The position numbers and the translations under genes are program-made. Below, in pieces: positions 1-7,800 of a stretch of DNA of 32,171 nt (within the stretch, counting starts at the first letter, position 1; the number at the start of each line of letters is the position of its first letter). This DNA is from a virus. The notes under the pieces were generated by a model, which ran no database searches, was not told the origin of the DNA, and saw only the letters and a list, made by a program, of their open reading frames with translations. The DNA lies in the IMG/VR virus record IMGVR_UViG_3300009703_000066, positions 1-32,171 of that record. One strand, written 5' to 3'.

Positions 1-89
1 CCCTGCTGAACAAAGGTAACACCGGGAGCGACATTCTGTCCATCCTTGATGCTATCACCGAACAGCAGGTTGATAACACTCAGTACTGA
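1..89 (+). CDS. C-terminal end of an upstream protein (start outside window)
   Basis: A reading frame that is open from the window edge (first full codon at base 3) ends with TGA at 87-89. Its last 28 residues contain NKGNTGSDILSILDAI and end in QY. This is a plausible short amphipathic helix near a C-terminus. I do not recognise the protein with certainty; short hypothetical proteins with this kind of ending occur in cyanophages. A GC-rich hairpin begins 16 bases after the stop, which fits the end of a transcription unit. The start and true length cannot be seen from this window. Confidence 0.6.
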   Translation, partial: LLNKGNTGSDILSILDAITEQQVDNTQY

Positions 90-104
90 TACTCCGTTCG
101 TTCG

Positions 105-143
105 TTAACAGCAGTGGGGGGGTTTTATGCCCCCCCGTTGTTA
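105..143 (+). terminator. GC-rich hairpin after the upstream gene, probable terminator
   Basis: Seven G (116-122) and seven C (131-137) can pair around an eight-base loop. The flanking TTAACA (105-110) and its complement TGTTAA (138-143) can extend the stem across a short internal loop. It lies just after the TGA at 87-89. A run of T does not directly follow the stem, only GTTGTT, so it is not a textbook intrinsic terminator. It could also serve to block exonucleases at an mRNA 3' end. Confidence 0.55.
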
Positions 144-270
144 AAATCCATGGGTCCCCCTAGTCTACAAAGTGTTACGATGCCGCCCATAATCTCAAAG
201 CCGACCTTTTTTTCCCATCCCCATAAAAATTTTTTTCGCTATATAAAAACAAGCATAAAGTTTTATAGGT

Positions 271-441
271 ATGCAAAAAAATCCGCAGAAAAATTTTTCG
301 TCCATAGAGATTGATCAAGTCAGTGGCGAGCACTATGTGATTATTCCAGAATGGATATTGGATGAACAGGGATGGTATGAAGGAACCGAAGTTAATATTG
401 AGGTTGAAAATAATTGTATAGTGATTTCAGAGATTGAATAA
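271..441 (+). CDS. Small AbrB/MazE (SpoVT-AbrB)-like DNA-binding protein
   Basis: This is a 56-residue protein. The segment from about residue 22 has the swapped-hairpin AbrB pattern: YVIIPEWIL, then EQGWYEGTEVNIEVE, then a final strand CIVISEIE. The usual family signature is I-P-x-x-[IL], a GWxxGTxVxIxV core and a closing I-x-[IL] strand. Family members bind DNA as dimers and act as transition-state regulators or antitoxins. No toxin partner is visible next to it, so a free-standing regulator is more likely than an antitoxin. ATG 271 is the only sensible start, since an in-frame TAA lies at 256-258. There is no clear Shine-Dalgarno sequence; an AGG sits too close to the ATG. A sigma70-like promoter follows directly, so the protein may act on nearby promoters, but that is inference. 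Confidence 0.65.
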   Translation: MQKNPQKNFSSIEIDQVSGEHYVIIPEWILDEQGWYEGTEVNIEVENNCIVISEIE

Positions 442-456
442 GACACTTATACGATC

Positions 457-485
457 TTGACAAGATATACATAATGCAGTATGAT
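457..485 (+). promoter_or_regulatory. Near-consensus sigma70 promoter
   Basis: A perfect -35 box TTGACA (457-462) is followed by exactly 17 bases and a -10 box TATGAT (480-485), one base from the TATAAT consensus. It lies in the 66-base gap before the glycosyltransferase. The host-type promoter suggests early or middle expression by cyanobacterial polymerase. The structural genes downstream carry late-type boxes instead. Confidence 0.7.
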
Positions 486-507
486 TCGATTGTAATTAAT
501 TTCTATT

Positions 508-1260
508 ATGGCTAAAGGATTCACAGTAAAAGCAGCACCACCAACGACTCCTAAACAAGAATGGGACTATGACCTGGCAAAAGAGATGGTCAAAGGAAAG
601 GCAATTGTATTTTGCCTACCCGGCAGAGGAGTATCTTATACGTATTTGAAGAACTTTGTACAACTTTGTTTTGACCTTGTACAGGCAGGGGCAAGCATCC
701 AGATCTCGCAGGATTATTCCTCCATGGTCAATTTTGCAAGATGCAAGTGTCTTGGAGCCAATGTACTGCGAGGACCGGATCAGATTCCCTGGGACGGTAA
801 GTTACAATATGATTATCAATTATGGATTGATAGTGATATTGTTTTCAACAGTGAAAAGTTCTGGCAATTGGTTCTGATGGATAAGGATATTGCAAGTGGA
901 TGGTACTGTACAGAAGACGGAAGAACAACTTCTGTTGCTCACTGGATGGACGAAGAGGACTTTCGTAACAATGGTGGTGTAATGAACCACGAAACAATTG
1001 AGAGTATTTCCAAGCGCAAAAAACCATTTACGGTAGATTATGCCGGTTTTGGGTGGTTATTGATTAAGAACGGTGTATTTGAGCACACAGATATGAAGTA
1101 TCCATGGTTTGCACCAAAGATGCAGGTATTCGAATCAGGATCCGTACAGGATATGTGTGGAGAGGATGTATCATTCTGTCTTGATGCAATCGAAGCAGGA
1201 TTTGAAATTTGGTGTGACCCTCGTATTAGAGTCGGGCACGAGAAGACAAGAGTTATCTGA
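508..1260 (+). CDS. Glycosyltransferase (GT-A fold, family 2-like)
   Basis: A 250-residue putative glycosyltransferase that would move a sugar from a nucleotide-sugar donor to an unknown acceptor. Visible signatures are an N-terminal strand IVFCLPGRGVSYTYLKNF (about residues 33-50), a metal-binding DxD as WIDSD with D108 and D110, and a late GEDVSFC motif (218-224) followed by a C-terminal strand ending RVGHEK. That acidic ED after the DxD is typical of the GT-A acceptor or catalytic loop. There is no signal peptide or membrane segment, so it should act in the cytoplasm. Cyanophages often carry such genes; targets could be host surface glycans, virion proteins or modified DNA bases, and the sequence does not decide. 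A sigma70-like promoter lies 22 bases upstream. There is no good Shine-Dalgarno at ATG 508. Confidence 0.85.
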   Translation: MAKGFTVKAAPPTTPKQEWDYDLAKEMVKGKAIVFCLPGRGVSYTYLKNFVQLCFDLVQAGASIQISQDYSSMVNFARCKCLGANVLRGPDQIPWDGKLQYDYQLWIDSDIVFNSEKFWQLVLMDKDIASGWYCTEDGRTTSVAHWMDEEDFRNNGGVMNHETIESISKRKKPFTVDYAGFGWLLIKNGVFEHTDMKYPWFAPKMQVFESGSVQDMCGEDVSFCLDAIEAGFEIWCDPRIRVGHEKTRVI

Positions 1261-1263
1261 TGT

Positions 1264-1425
1264 ATGAAACAGACAAAATATACAATTCTCCACAAAGGGA
1301 AGACACTGTATAAAAACTTGACTCAAGAAGAATATTTTGATATTATGGAAGACCTTTCGATAGAATATTATCAGAAAGGTTCTCCAAGACCACAAGATCT
1401 TGAAACAAAAATGTTTGAATTTTAA
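1264..1425 (+). CDS. Small conserved cyanophage-type protein, unknown function
   Basis: A 53-residue protein starting MKQTKYTILHKGK and containing a QEEYFDIMEDLSIEYYQKG helix segment. ATG 1264 comes three bases after the glycosyltransferase TGA, so the two are probably co-transcribed and translationally coupled. The composition, with mixed charge and many aromatic residues and no membrane segment, looks like a small soluble alpha/beta protein. I recall similar short proteins in T4-like cyanophages, but no function is known to me. Confidence 0.7.
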   Translation: MKQTKYTILHKGKTLYKNLTQEEYFDIMEDLSIEYYQKGSPRPQDLETKMFEF

Positions 1426-1440
1426 GGAGCACACTGAACC

Positions 1441-1575
1441 ATGATGATGAAAGGCGGTACTTATGTTGAGACAAAGCCAAAGAAAACTCGACAGGGTAAT
1501 GGGAAGCACACCAAATGTGCAACGAGTTCTCGTAACTCGGCTCGCAAAAAGTATAGAGGGCAGGGTAAGCGATGA
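1441..1575 (+). CDS. Small very basic protein, unknown function
   Basis: A 44-residue protein, strongly basic, with GGTYVETKPKKTRQGNGKHT, then SSRNSARKKYRGQGKR. More than a quarter of its residues are Lys or Arg, so nucleic-acid or ribosome binding is plausible but unproven. Closely similar short basic proteins are common in cyanophages as I recall. There are three tandem ATG codons (1441, 1444, 1447); I take the first, but the AAGGAG at 1424-1429 would be better spaced for none of them (11 or more bases), so the start is uncertain by up to two residues. Its TGA overlaps the next gene's ATG in an ATGA junction. Confidence 0.72.
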   Translation: MMMKGGTYVETKPKKTRQGNGKHTKCATSSRNSARKKYRGQGKR

Positions 1576-2270
1576 GTCAACTTCTTGTAAATTTACCTGC
1601 ACAAAAGGTATGGGTACGTAAAGAATACTTACGGGATTTACAGGACGGGCACGGTGAATTTGTAGAGGGCGTCTGGGTATCGGCAAAATCGATTCCTGGG
1701 CGTGCTTTTTATTTTGAGACTTATTTACCAGAATATGGTGCAATGTATGATAAATTGCCTATATCTGCCTTTGTGGCTCGTCCTGAAACTCCGGAACCGG
1801 ATCTCGATTTACCAAATCTACAGTTTTGGAACTGTATGGACTATGGTATAACCAATATTTGCAAACAATTTGTTGGATCTATGAGTTGGGAGATTCGTAC
1901 TCGTCATTTTGGTAACATGACTGGTAGTTATATCTGTACACTGGACAATTATCATGCAGATTGTGATAGTATTGACTACTCAACCAGTGAAGTACCAGAA
2001 GAACACAAGTCATTTAACCTAATTGAACTTGATAATGGTCAGTTTGCACTGTATCCAAACAACAGATGTCGCATTTATGATGTTAGTTTGACTCCTCAAG
2101 AACCAAAAACACCCGATTTTAAGGTTTCGACTGAGTATTATCAGGTTGAAAATGGTATTAAGTGGGGTAGATTGGGTGATACCGATGAATATTTCTGGAA
2201 AACACCCGAAGAAATAATGTCTGACATTGATGATCAGTATTCTCACCGTTTTGGAGAACCAAATAAATAA
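1572..2270 (+). CDS. Conserved cyanophage hypothetical protein
   Basis: A 232-residue soluble protein of unknown function. Recognisable conserved stretches include VWVRKEYLRDLQDGHGEF (about 13-30), KSIPGRAFYFETYLPEYGAM (39-58), LDLPNLQFWNCMDYG (about 78-92), a LDNYH segment, and the C-terminal KVSTEYYQVENG plus KWGRLGDTDEYFW. I recall this family as widespread in T4-like cyanophages, always without an assigned role. It has no signal peptide or transmembrane helix. It overlaps the preceding small basic gene by four bases (ATGA), which implies translational coupling. Many Trp, Tyr and acidic residues suggest a compact folded protein. Confidence 0.8.
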   Translation: MSQLLVNLPAQKVWVRKEYLRDLQDGHGEFVEGVWVSAKSIPGRAFYFETYLPEYGAMYDKLPISAFVARPETPEPDLDLPNLQFWNCMDYGITNICKQFVGSMSWEIRTRHFGNMTGSYICTLDNYHADCDSIDYSTSEVPEEHKSFNLIELDNGQFALYPNNRCRIYDVSLTPQEPKTPDFKVSTEYYQVENGIKWGRLGDTDEYFWKTPEEIMSDIDDQYSHRFGEPNK

Positions 2271-2325
2271 AAAAAGGGATAGCAACCCCTATAAAAGTTC
2301 TGATTTTAACTAATTGGAGCAAAAA

Positions 2326-2541
2326 ATGGGTAACTATCACAAAGTTGATAAGGGAGAACTGTTTATAAAAGAAGGAATGACTTTAATTACTGAAGTTGAG
2401 AGTGAAAAATATTTAAAAATGGCAGAAAAACGTCGTCAAATTAAAGAAAAAGAAGACCTTTATCCAATTCCCGATGATCGTCTAGAGCGTCCTTGTGGAG
2501 GATCTCATGGATTTGATGACTTTGTGGAAAGATGGGATTAA
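2326..2541 (+). CDS. Small charged protein, unknown function
   Basis: A 71-residue protein from ATG 2326, with MGNYHKVDKGELFIKEGMTL at the N-terminus, a Lys/Glu-rich helix (about residues 27-45) and a C-terminal GGSHGFDDFVERWD. A longer reading from TTG 2314 is possible. I prefer the ATG because GGAG at 2316-2319 sits six bases upstream of it, a normal Shine-Dalgarno spacing. I recognise no domain. It is the last gene of the accessory strip before the late baseplate operon. Confidence 0.65.
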   Translation: MGNYHKVDKGELFIKEGMTLITEVESEKYLKMAEKRRQIKEKEDLYPIPDDRLERPCGGSHGFDDFVERWD

Positions 2542-2555
2542 TCTCAAATATGGGG

Positions 2556-2563
2556 TATAAATA
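2556..2563 (+). promoter_or_regulatory. T4-type late promoter before gp25
   Basis: TATAAATA, the T4 late-promoter consensus, lies 18 bases before the gp25 ATG in a 40-base intergenic gap. No -35 box is required for late promoters, which rely on a phage-coded sigma (gp55) and a sliding-clamp coactivator. It would start the gp25-gp6-giant protein transcription unit. Confidence 0.75.
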
Positions 2564-2581
2564 AATAAAACACTCCTGTAA

Positions 2582-2983
2582 ATGACAACTAAAAGGATAT
2601 CAAGGGTATATAAAGACATTGATTTGTCTTTTGTACCCCATCCTATTACAAAAGATTTAAAAATCCTTAAGAATGAGAGTGCTATTCGTCGCTCCGTTAG
2701 AAATATCGTTCAAACAATACCAACAGAACGATTTTTTAACCCTATTTTAGGTTCTGACGTACATAAATCACTCTTTGATTTTGTTGATTTTGGTACTGCA
2801 TCTACGATTCAGGATCAAATAGAAATTGCAATTAATAATTTTGAACCAAGAGTCGATAATTTGAATGTTTTTGTCAATCCATCACCGGATGAAAATACAT
2901 TTGAAGTGACTGTTTCATTTGATATTGTTGGACAGGAGTTTCCAACTCAAGAATATACATTTTTACTAGAGGCAACGAGATAA
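2582..2983 (+). CDS. gp25: Baseplate wedge protein gp25
   Basis: A 133-residue protein, almost the same length as T4 gp25 (132). It carries the GPW/gp25 family core: AIRRSVRNIVQTIPTERFF (about 34-52), then NPILGSDVHKSLFDF and a C-terminal beta region with FEVTVSFDIVG. In contractile tails, gp25 is a core wedge component that binds gp6 and helps nucleate the sheath next to the tube. The gene opens the baseplate operon directly behind a late promoter. It has no recognisable Shine-Dalgarno, so initiation may rely on a short leader. gp6 starts four bases after its stop. Confidence 0.95.
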   Translation: MTTKRISRVYKDIDLSFVPHPITKDLKILKNESAIRRSVRNIVQTIPTERFFNPILGSDVHKSLFDFVDFGTASTIQDQIEIAINNFEPRVDNLNVFVNPSPDENTFEVTVSFDIVGQEFPTQEYTFLLEATR

Positions 2984-2987
2984 TAAA

Positions 2988-4874
2988 ATGCCTTTTACCA
3001 AGTACGCTAATTTAGATTTTGATCAGATAAAAGATTCTATCAAATCATATCTCAGGGCAAATTCAAAATTTACAGATTTTGACTTTGAGGGATCTAATTT
3101 TTCAGTTTTAATTGATACGCTTGCATATAATACTTATATAACAGCCTTTAATTCTAATATGATTGTGAATGAGTCTTTCTTGGACTCTGCAACATTACGT
3201 GAGAATGTAGTCTCTCTGGCAAGAAATATTGGATATGTTCCGAAATCAACCACTGCCGCAAAGGCAACAGTAAGTTTTCAGGTAACAGGTATTGATTCTA
3301 ATATTTCATCATTAACATTAAAAGAAGGTATTGTTTGTGTAGGTAGTACTAATGATACTAATTACACATACTCAACACCCGAAAATATTACTGTTCCTGT
3401 TGTAGATAATACTGCATCATTTACTGATATTGTAGTATATGAAGGAACATTTCTAAGTAAAAAATTTACTGTCGATCAATCATTAAAACAAAAATTTATT
3501 TTAGATAATCAATCCATTGACACATCAACAATATCGGTATTTGTTAGTGATACGTCAGAATTGGGGGTTGAATATACATTAAATAAAAATATTTTTAATG
3601 TTGATTCAAACTCATTGGTATTTTTTATACAAGAAGTGCAAGATGAAAAATATGAAATATTTTTTGGCGATGGATTTATAGGTAGAAAAATTGCGGATAA
3701 TAGTACAATAACCGCAAAATATATCGTAACCAATGGTGAAGATGGTAATGGTGCATCTAACTTCACCTTTGCCGGTTCTTTGCTTGTAGGGACGGCGAAT
3801 TACTCTGGGGGTACCGTAGGTACTATAACGACTTTAACAAAGTCTCAGGGAGGTTCTAGCATAGAATCTATTAATTCTATTAAGTACTTTGCTCCCAAGA
3901 TCTATTCATCTCAATATAGGGCAGTTACTGCCAGAGATTATGAAACTCTTGTTAAAACAATTTATCCTGATACAGAATCTGTTTCTATTGTTGGTGGGGA
4001 GGAATTAGATCCTCCAGAATTCGGAACTGTTGTAATAGCAATTAAACCCCAAAATGGAACATTTGTTTCCGACTTTTTTAAAGAAAGAATATTATCACAA
4101 TTAAAACAGTATACTATATCTGGAATTAATCAGAGAATTGTTGATTTAAAAGTACTATATGTGGAATTAAATTCATCAATTTACTTTGATTATTCCAAGG
4201 CATCTAATGAAGATTCATTAAAAACCAAAGTAATGTCATCCTTAACGGAATATTCAAAATCAGATGATTTAAATTCCTTTGGTGGTAGATTGAAGTATAG
4301 TAAAGTGCTTCAGACAATTGATAATACTGATTCTGCAATAACATCTAATATAACAAAAGTTTTGATAAGGAGGGATTTGAAACCTGCCTTAAATCAATTC
4401 GCACAATATGAATTATGTTTTGGTAATGAATTTCATATAAATCCGGAAGGAAGAAATATTAAGTCTACAGGATTTAAAATTTCTGGAGAAAGTGAAACGG
4501 TTTATTTGACTGATATTCCTAATTCTGACAAGAAAACAGGTGTATTGTCGATTGTAAAACCAATTAGTGGTGATGATATTAGAGTTATTATAAAATCTGC
4601 CGGTACAGTTGATTATAAAAAAGGTGAAATACTTATTAATACAATTAATATAATATCTACATCTCTTGAAAGTGGTGTAGTCGAAGTACAAGCTTTCCCC
4701 GAATCAAATGACGTAATTGGACTGAAAGATCTTTATGTCTCAATGGACATATCAAAAAGTAAAATAAATATGGTTAGGGATGTAATTGCTTCTGGTGATG
4801 AGATCTCTGGCACCAAGTTTGTTAGAGACTTTTATACATCAAGTTATTCAAATGGTATTTTAGAAAGAAAGTAA
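2988..4874 (+). CDS. gp6: Baseplate wedge protein gp6
   Basis: A 628-residue protein, close to T4 gp6 (660). The N-terminus has the family hallmark FEGSNFSVLIDTLAYNT (about 32-48) followed by NESFLDSATLRENVVSLA and NIGYVPKS (baseplate J/gp6 type). A central SQYRAVTARDYETLVKTIYP stretch (about 307-326) is also typical. gp6 forms the ring around the baseplate hub that holds the wedges together and transmits the contraction signal. It sits directly between gp25 and the giant virion protein, as expected for a cyanophage. The codon use is very AT-rich. The stop is followed by one base and then the next ATG. Confidence 0.95.
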   Translation: MPFTKYANLDFDQIKDSIKSYLRANSKFTDFDFEGSNFSVLIDTLAYNTYITAFNSNMIVNESFLDSATLRENVVSLARNIGYVPKSTTAAKATVSFQVTGIDSNISSLTLKEGIVCVGSTNDTNYTYSTPENITVPVVDNTASFTDIVVYEGTFLSKKFTVDQSLKQKFILDNQSIDTSTISVFVSDTSELGVEYTLNKNIFNVDSNSLVFFIQEVQDEKYEIFFGDGFIGRKIADNSTITAKYIVTNGEDGNGASNFTFAGSLLVGTANYSGGTVGTITTLTKSQGGSSIESINSIKYFAPKIYSSQYRAVTARDYETLVKTIYPDTESVSIVGGEELDPPEFGTVVIAIKPQNGTFVSDFFKERILSQLKQYTISGINQRIVDLKVLYVELNSSIYFDYSKASNEDSLKTKVMSSLTEYSKSDDLNSFGGRLKYSKVLQTIDNTDSAITSNITKVLIRRDLKPALNQFAQYELCFGNEFHINPEGRNIKSTGFKISGESETVYLTDIPNSDKKTGVLSIVKPISGDDIRVIIKSAGTVDYKKGEILINTINIISTSLESGVVEVQAFPESNDVIGLKDLYVSMDISKSKINMVRDVIASGDEISGTKFVRDFYTSSYSNGILERK

Positions 4875-4875
4875 T

Positions 4876-7800
4876 ATGGTACAAGCTGGTTTTGAATCTA
4901 GAATAAAGATTCATCAAATTATTGAAAATCAACTACCAGGTTTTTTACTATCAGAAAGTAGTAATACCTCGGAATTTTTAAAGCAATATTATAAATCGCA
5001 AGAATATCAAGGCGGTCCAGTTGATATTGCAGAAAATTTAGATCAATATCTAAGGTTTGATAATCTTACTCCAGATGTAATTGTAAATTCTACTACTTTA
5101 ACTTCTGATATAACGAATACTCTTCCTACAAGTGATGCTGATGATGGAACAGTATATGTTGAGTCTACAAGAGGATTTCCAAGTCAATACGGACTTTTAA
5201 AAATTGTTAATAGTGATAATGAAGATGACTTTGAAATTGTTACTTATACTGGAGTAACCGCCAATAGCTTTACTGGATGTATAGGTGGATTTAGTGGAAT
5301 TACTAATTATCACAATCATATAGATCAAGAGAGTTTAATATTTTCTAGTTCAACCAGAAAAACTCATAAATCTGGTTCAAAAGTAGAAAATCTTAGTGCA
5401 TTATTTTTAAAGGAATTTTATAGAAATTTAAAAGCAACATTTGTACCAGAATTAGAAAATATTGATTTTAATGATCAAATAAATGCCGGAAATTTCATAA
5501 GGCATGCAAGATCATTTTACCAATCAAAAGGAACCAATGAGTCATTCAGGATTTTATTTAATGTTTTATATGGTGTAAATCCAAAAATTATAAATTTAGA
5601 AGAATTTTTAATAAAATCTTCAAGTGCAAGTTATATTAGAAGAGAAGTTGTAGTTATTGATATAATTTCTTCAGGAGATCCTAAAAATTTATTTGGACAA
5701 ACTATTGTAAAAACAAATGATTCATCTACATTTGCATCAGTATCTTCTGTAGAAACTTTTGAAAGAAATAGTAAATTATTCTATAAGTTAGAATTATTTG
5801 TTGGATATAATGACTCAAATGCTGTTTCTGGTAATTTTAAAATTACTCCTAGCACAAGAGTATTGGAGAATGTTTCTCAAGGTTCTAATGCAATATCTGT
5901 AGATTCAACAATAGGATTTCCCGAAAGTGGAACTATTTTTGTTGGGTCTGGAACAAGTATTACTTATACTGGTAAAAGTATAAATCAATTTTATGGTTGT
6001 GATACAAGTAATATTTCAAATATAAGTTCTACTGATGTAGTAAGATCCAATGATACTTACTATGGGTATGAAAATGGCGATTCTTCTAAGAAAATAGAAT
6101 TTATTATCTTGGGATCACTATCTAAATTTAATCAATTGGATAGTGATTTTGATGCTGATGAAAATGATAAAATTTATATTAGTAATTTAGGTAGGGTAAT
6201 TGAGAATAATAATGCAACATATGAAGAGGTTCTTGCAAATTCATGGATTTATAATGTTTGCCCTAGTTTTTTAATTGAATTTGGAACATCTGATAATGAA
6301 AATACTATATCATCAACAATATTATTTGATAAACCAATAAAAGATTATTTTAGAAAAGGTGACGTAGTAGAAATTCTTAATAGAGGAACTAATACTGTTG
6401 TTCATACAACTTACATATCAAGATCAATAGTAGATAAAAATTCCATTGTAATAGATATTGCCGAAGGTTATGATTATGGGCAAGGTCTTAGTGATGATGA
6501 TCTTTCTGGAATTGAATTAAAAAGAGTTAGTGGATTTGAGTTAAGGAGAAAGATAAGAAAATCTGGAAGAACATCTAGTGCTGTAGAATTTGAATTTGGT
6601 GATGATAGTATTATTTCAGATGTTCAAAATACTTATTTGGAACATGGTGATAGTCTATATGTAGCTTCAAATTCTTTACCATCCGGTAATAGAGAAGTAA
6701 TAGATGCTAATTTTCAATCATCATATGATATTCAAGAAAATATAAAGATATGTAATACTAGCAAATTAAAAAAGGTAGGAAGTAATTATTCAATTATTGA
6801 AGTATCTGATGCTGATGGTGTTCCATTTATTACTGGAGATAAGGTTTTTTATATTGCTGGAACTGAAAATCCCATCGCAGGATTGAGTGCCAGATCTTAT
6901 TATGTTGAGAAAATTTCTTCCAATGAATTAAAATTATATGGATCAGTTTCTTTTATTGGAACTGATAAAAATTTAACATTTGATCAAGATAGTAGTGTTG
7001 TAACCGGAAATAAATTAGTTCTTTATTCTCATAGGGATTTGGTCATTGGACCTCAAAAAATACTAAAGAAATTCCCTATCACACAAACAATAAAAAATAG
7101 TAGTACACCATTAACCCAACCAGGAACAGTTGGAATGATGGTTAATGGTGTTGAGATATCAAACTACAAATCTCATGAAAGTGTTTATTATGGACCATTG
7201 AGTAGATTTGATGTTTTAAGTGGTGGATCTGACTATGATGTAATTAATTTGCCTGGTATAGAATTATCTTCTAGTAATGGAACCACTGCATTAGTTCAAC
7301 CAGTAGTAAGTGGATCAGTTAAAGATGTATTTGTAGATCCTCAGGAATTTAATATTGATAAAATTGTTTCAGTCAATATTACTGGTGGTAATGGTCAAGG
7401 AGCAGTTATTGAGCCAATTTTAATCAAAAAACAAAGAGATATATTTTTTGATGGTAGAGAATCTGGTCGTGGAGGTGGTATAAGCACTTCTACCAATACT
7501 ATCGTCTTTTTAAAAGATCATAATTTGGTTGATGGTGATAAAATATCATATAATAATTCTGGAAATAGTTCTTTGGGTATAGGAACTACTTCACCAAGTG
7601 TAAATGGTACTACTTTCTTTATTGATGTAATTAATTCAAAAGCTATAAGATTGCATGATAATATATCAGACGCTCTTTCAGGAATTAATACCGTTGGATT
7701 AACCACAACTAATACATTTGGAATACATAAGTTTTTAACAACAGATCCAAATAACACTGTTTTGGATATTAAGGTTGTTAATGAAGGTAGTGGATATACA

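Noticed and set aside
140-270. Possible tRNA or regulatory RNA in the gap before the AbrB-like gene
   Set aside because: I looked for a T-loop GTTCRA pattern, a CCA end and matching acceptor arms on both strands and found none.
114-314. A 66-codon frame starting with GTG in the GC hairpin
   Set aside because: It begins inside the hairpin, has no ribosome binding site, gives a low-complexity product and overlaps the better supported AbrB-like gene in another frame.
1171-1743. A 190-codon minus-strand frame
   Set aside because: It is antisense to four well supported + strand genes, and its product is rich in Ser, Phe and His with no recognisable family.
2275-2290. AGGG/CCCT hairpin between two small genes
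   Set aside because: The stem is only four pairs with an eight-base loop. A T run follows only when read on the minus strand, where no gene ends. It is too weak to call as a terminator.
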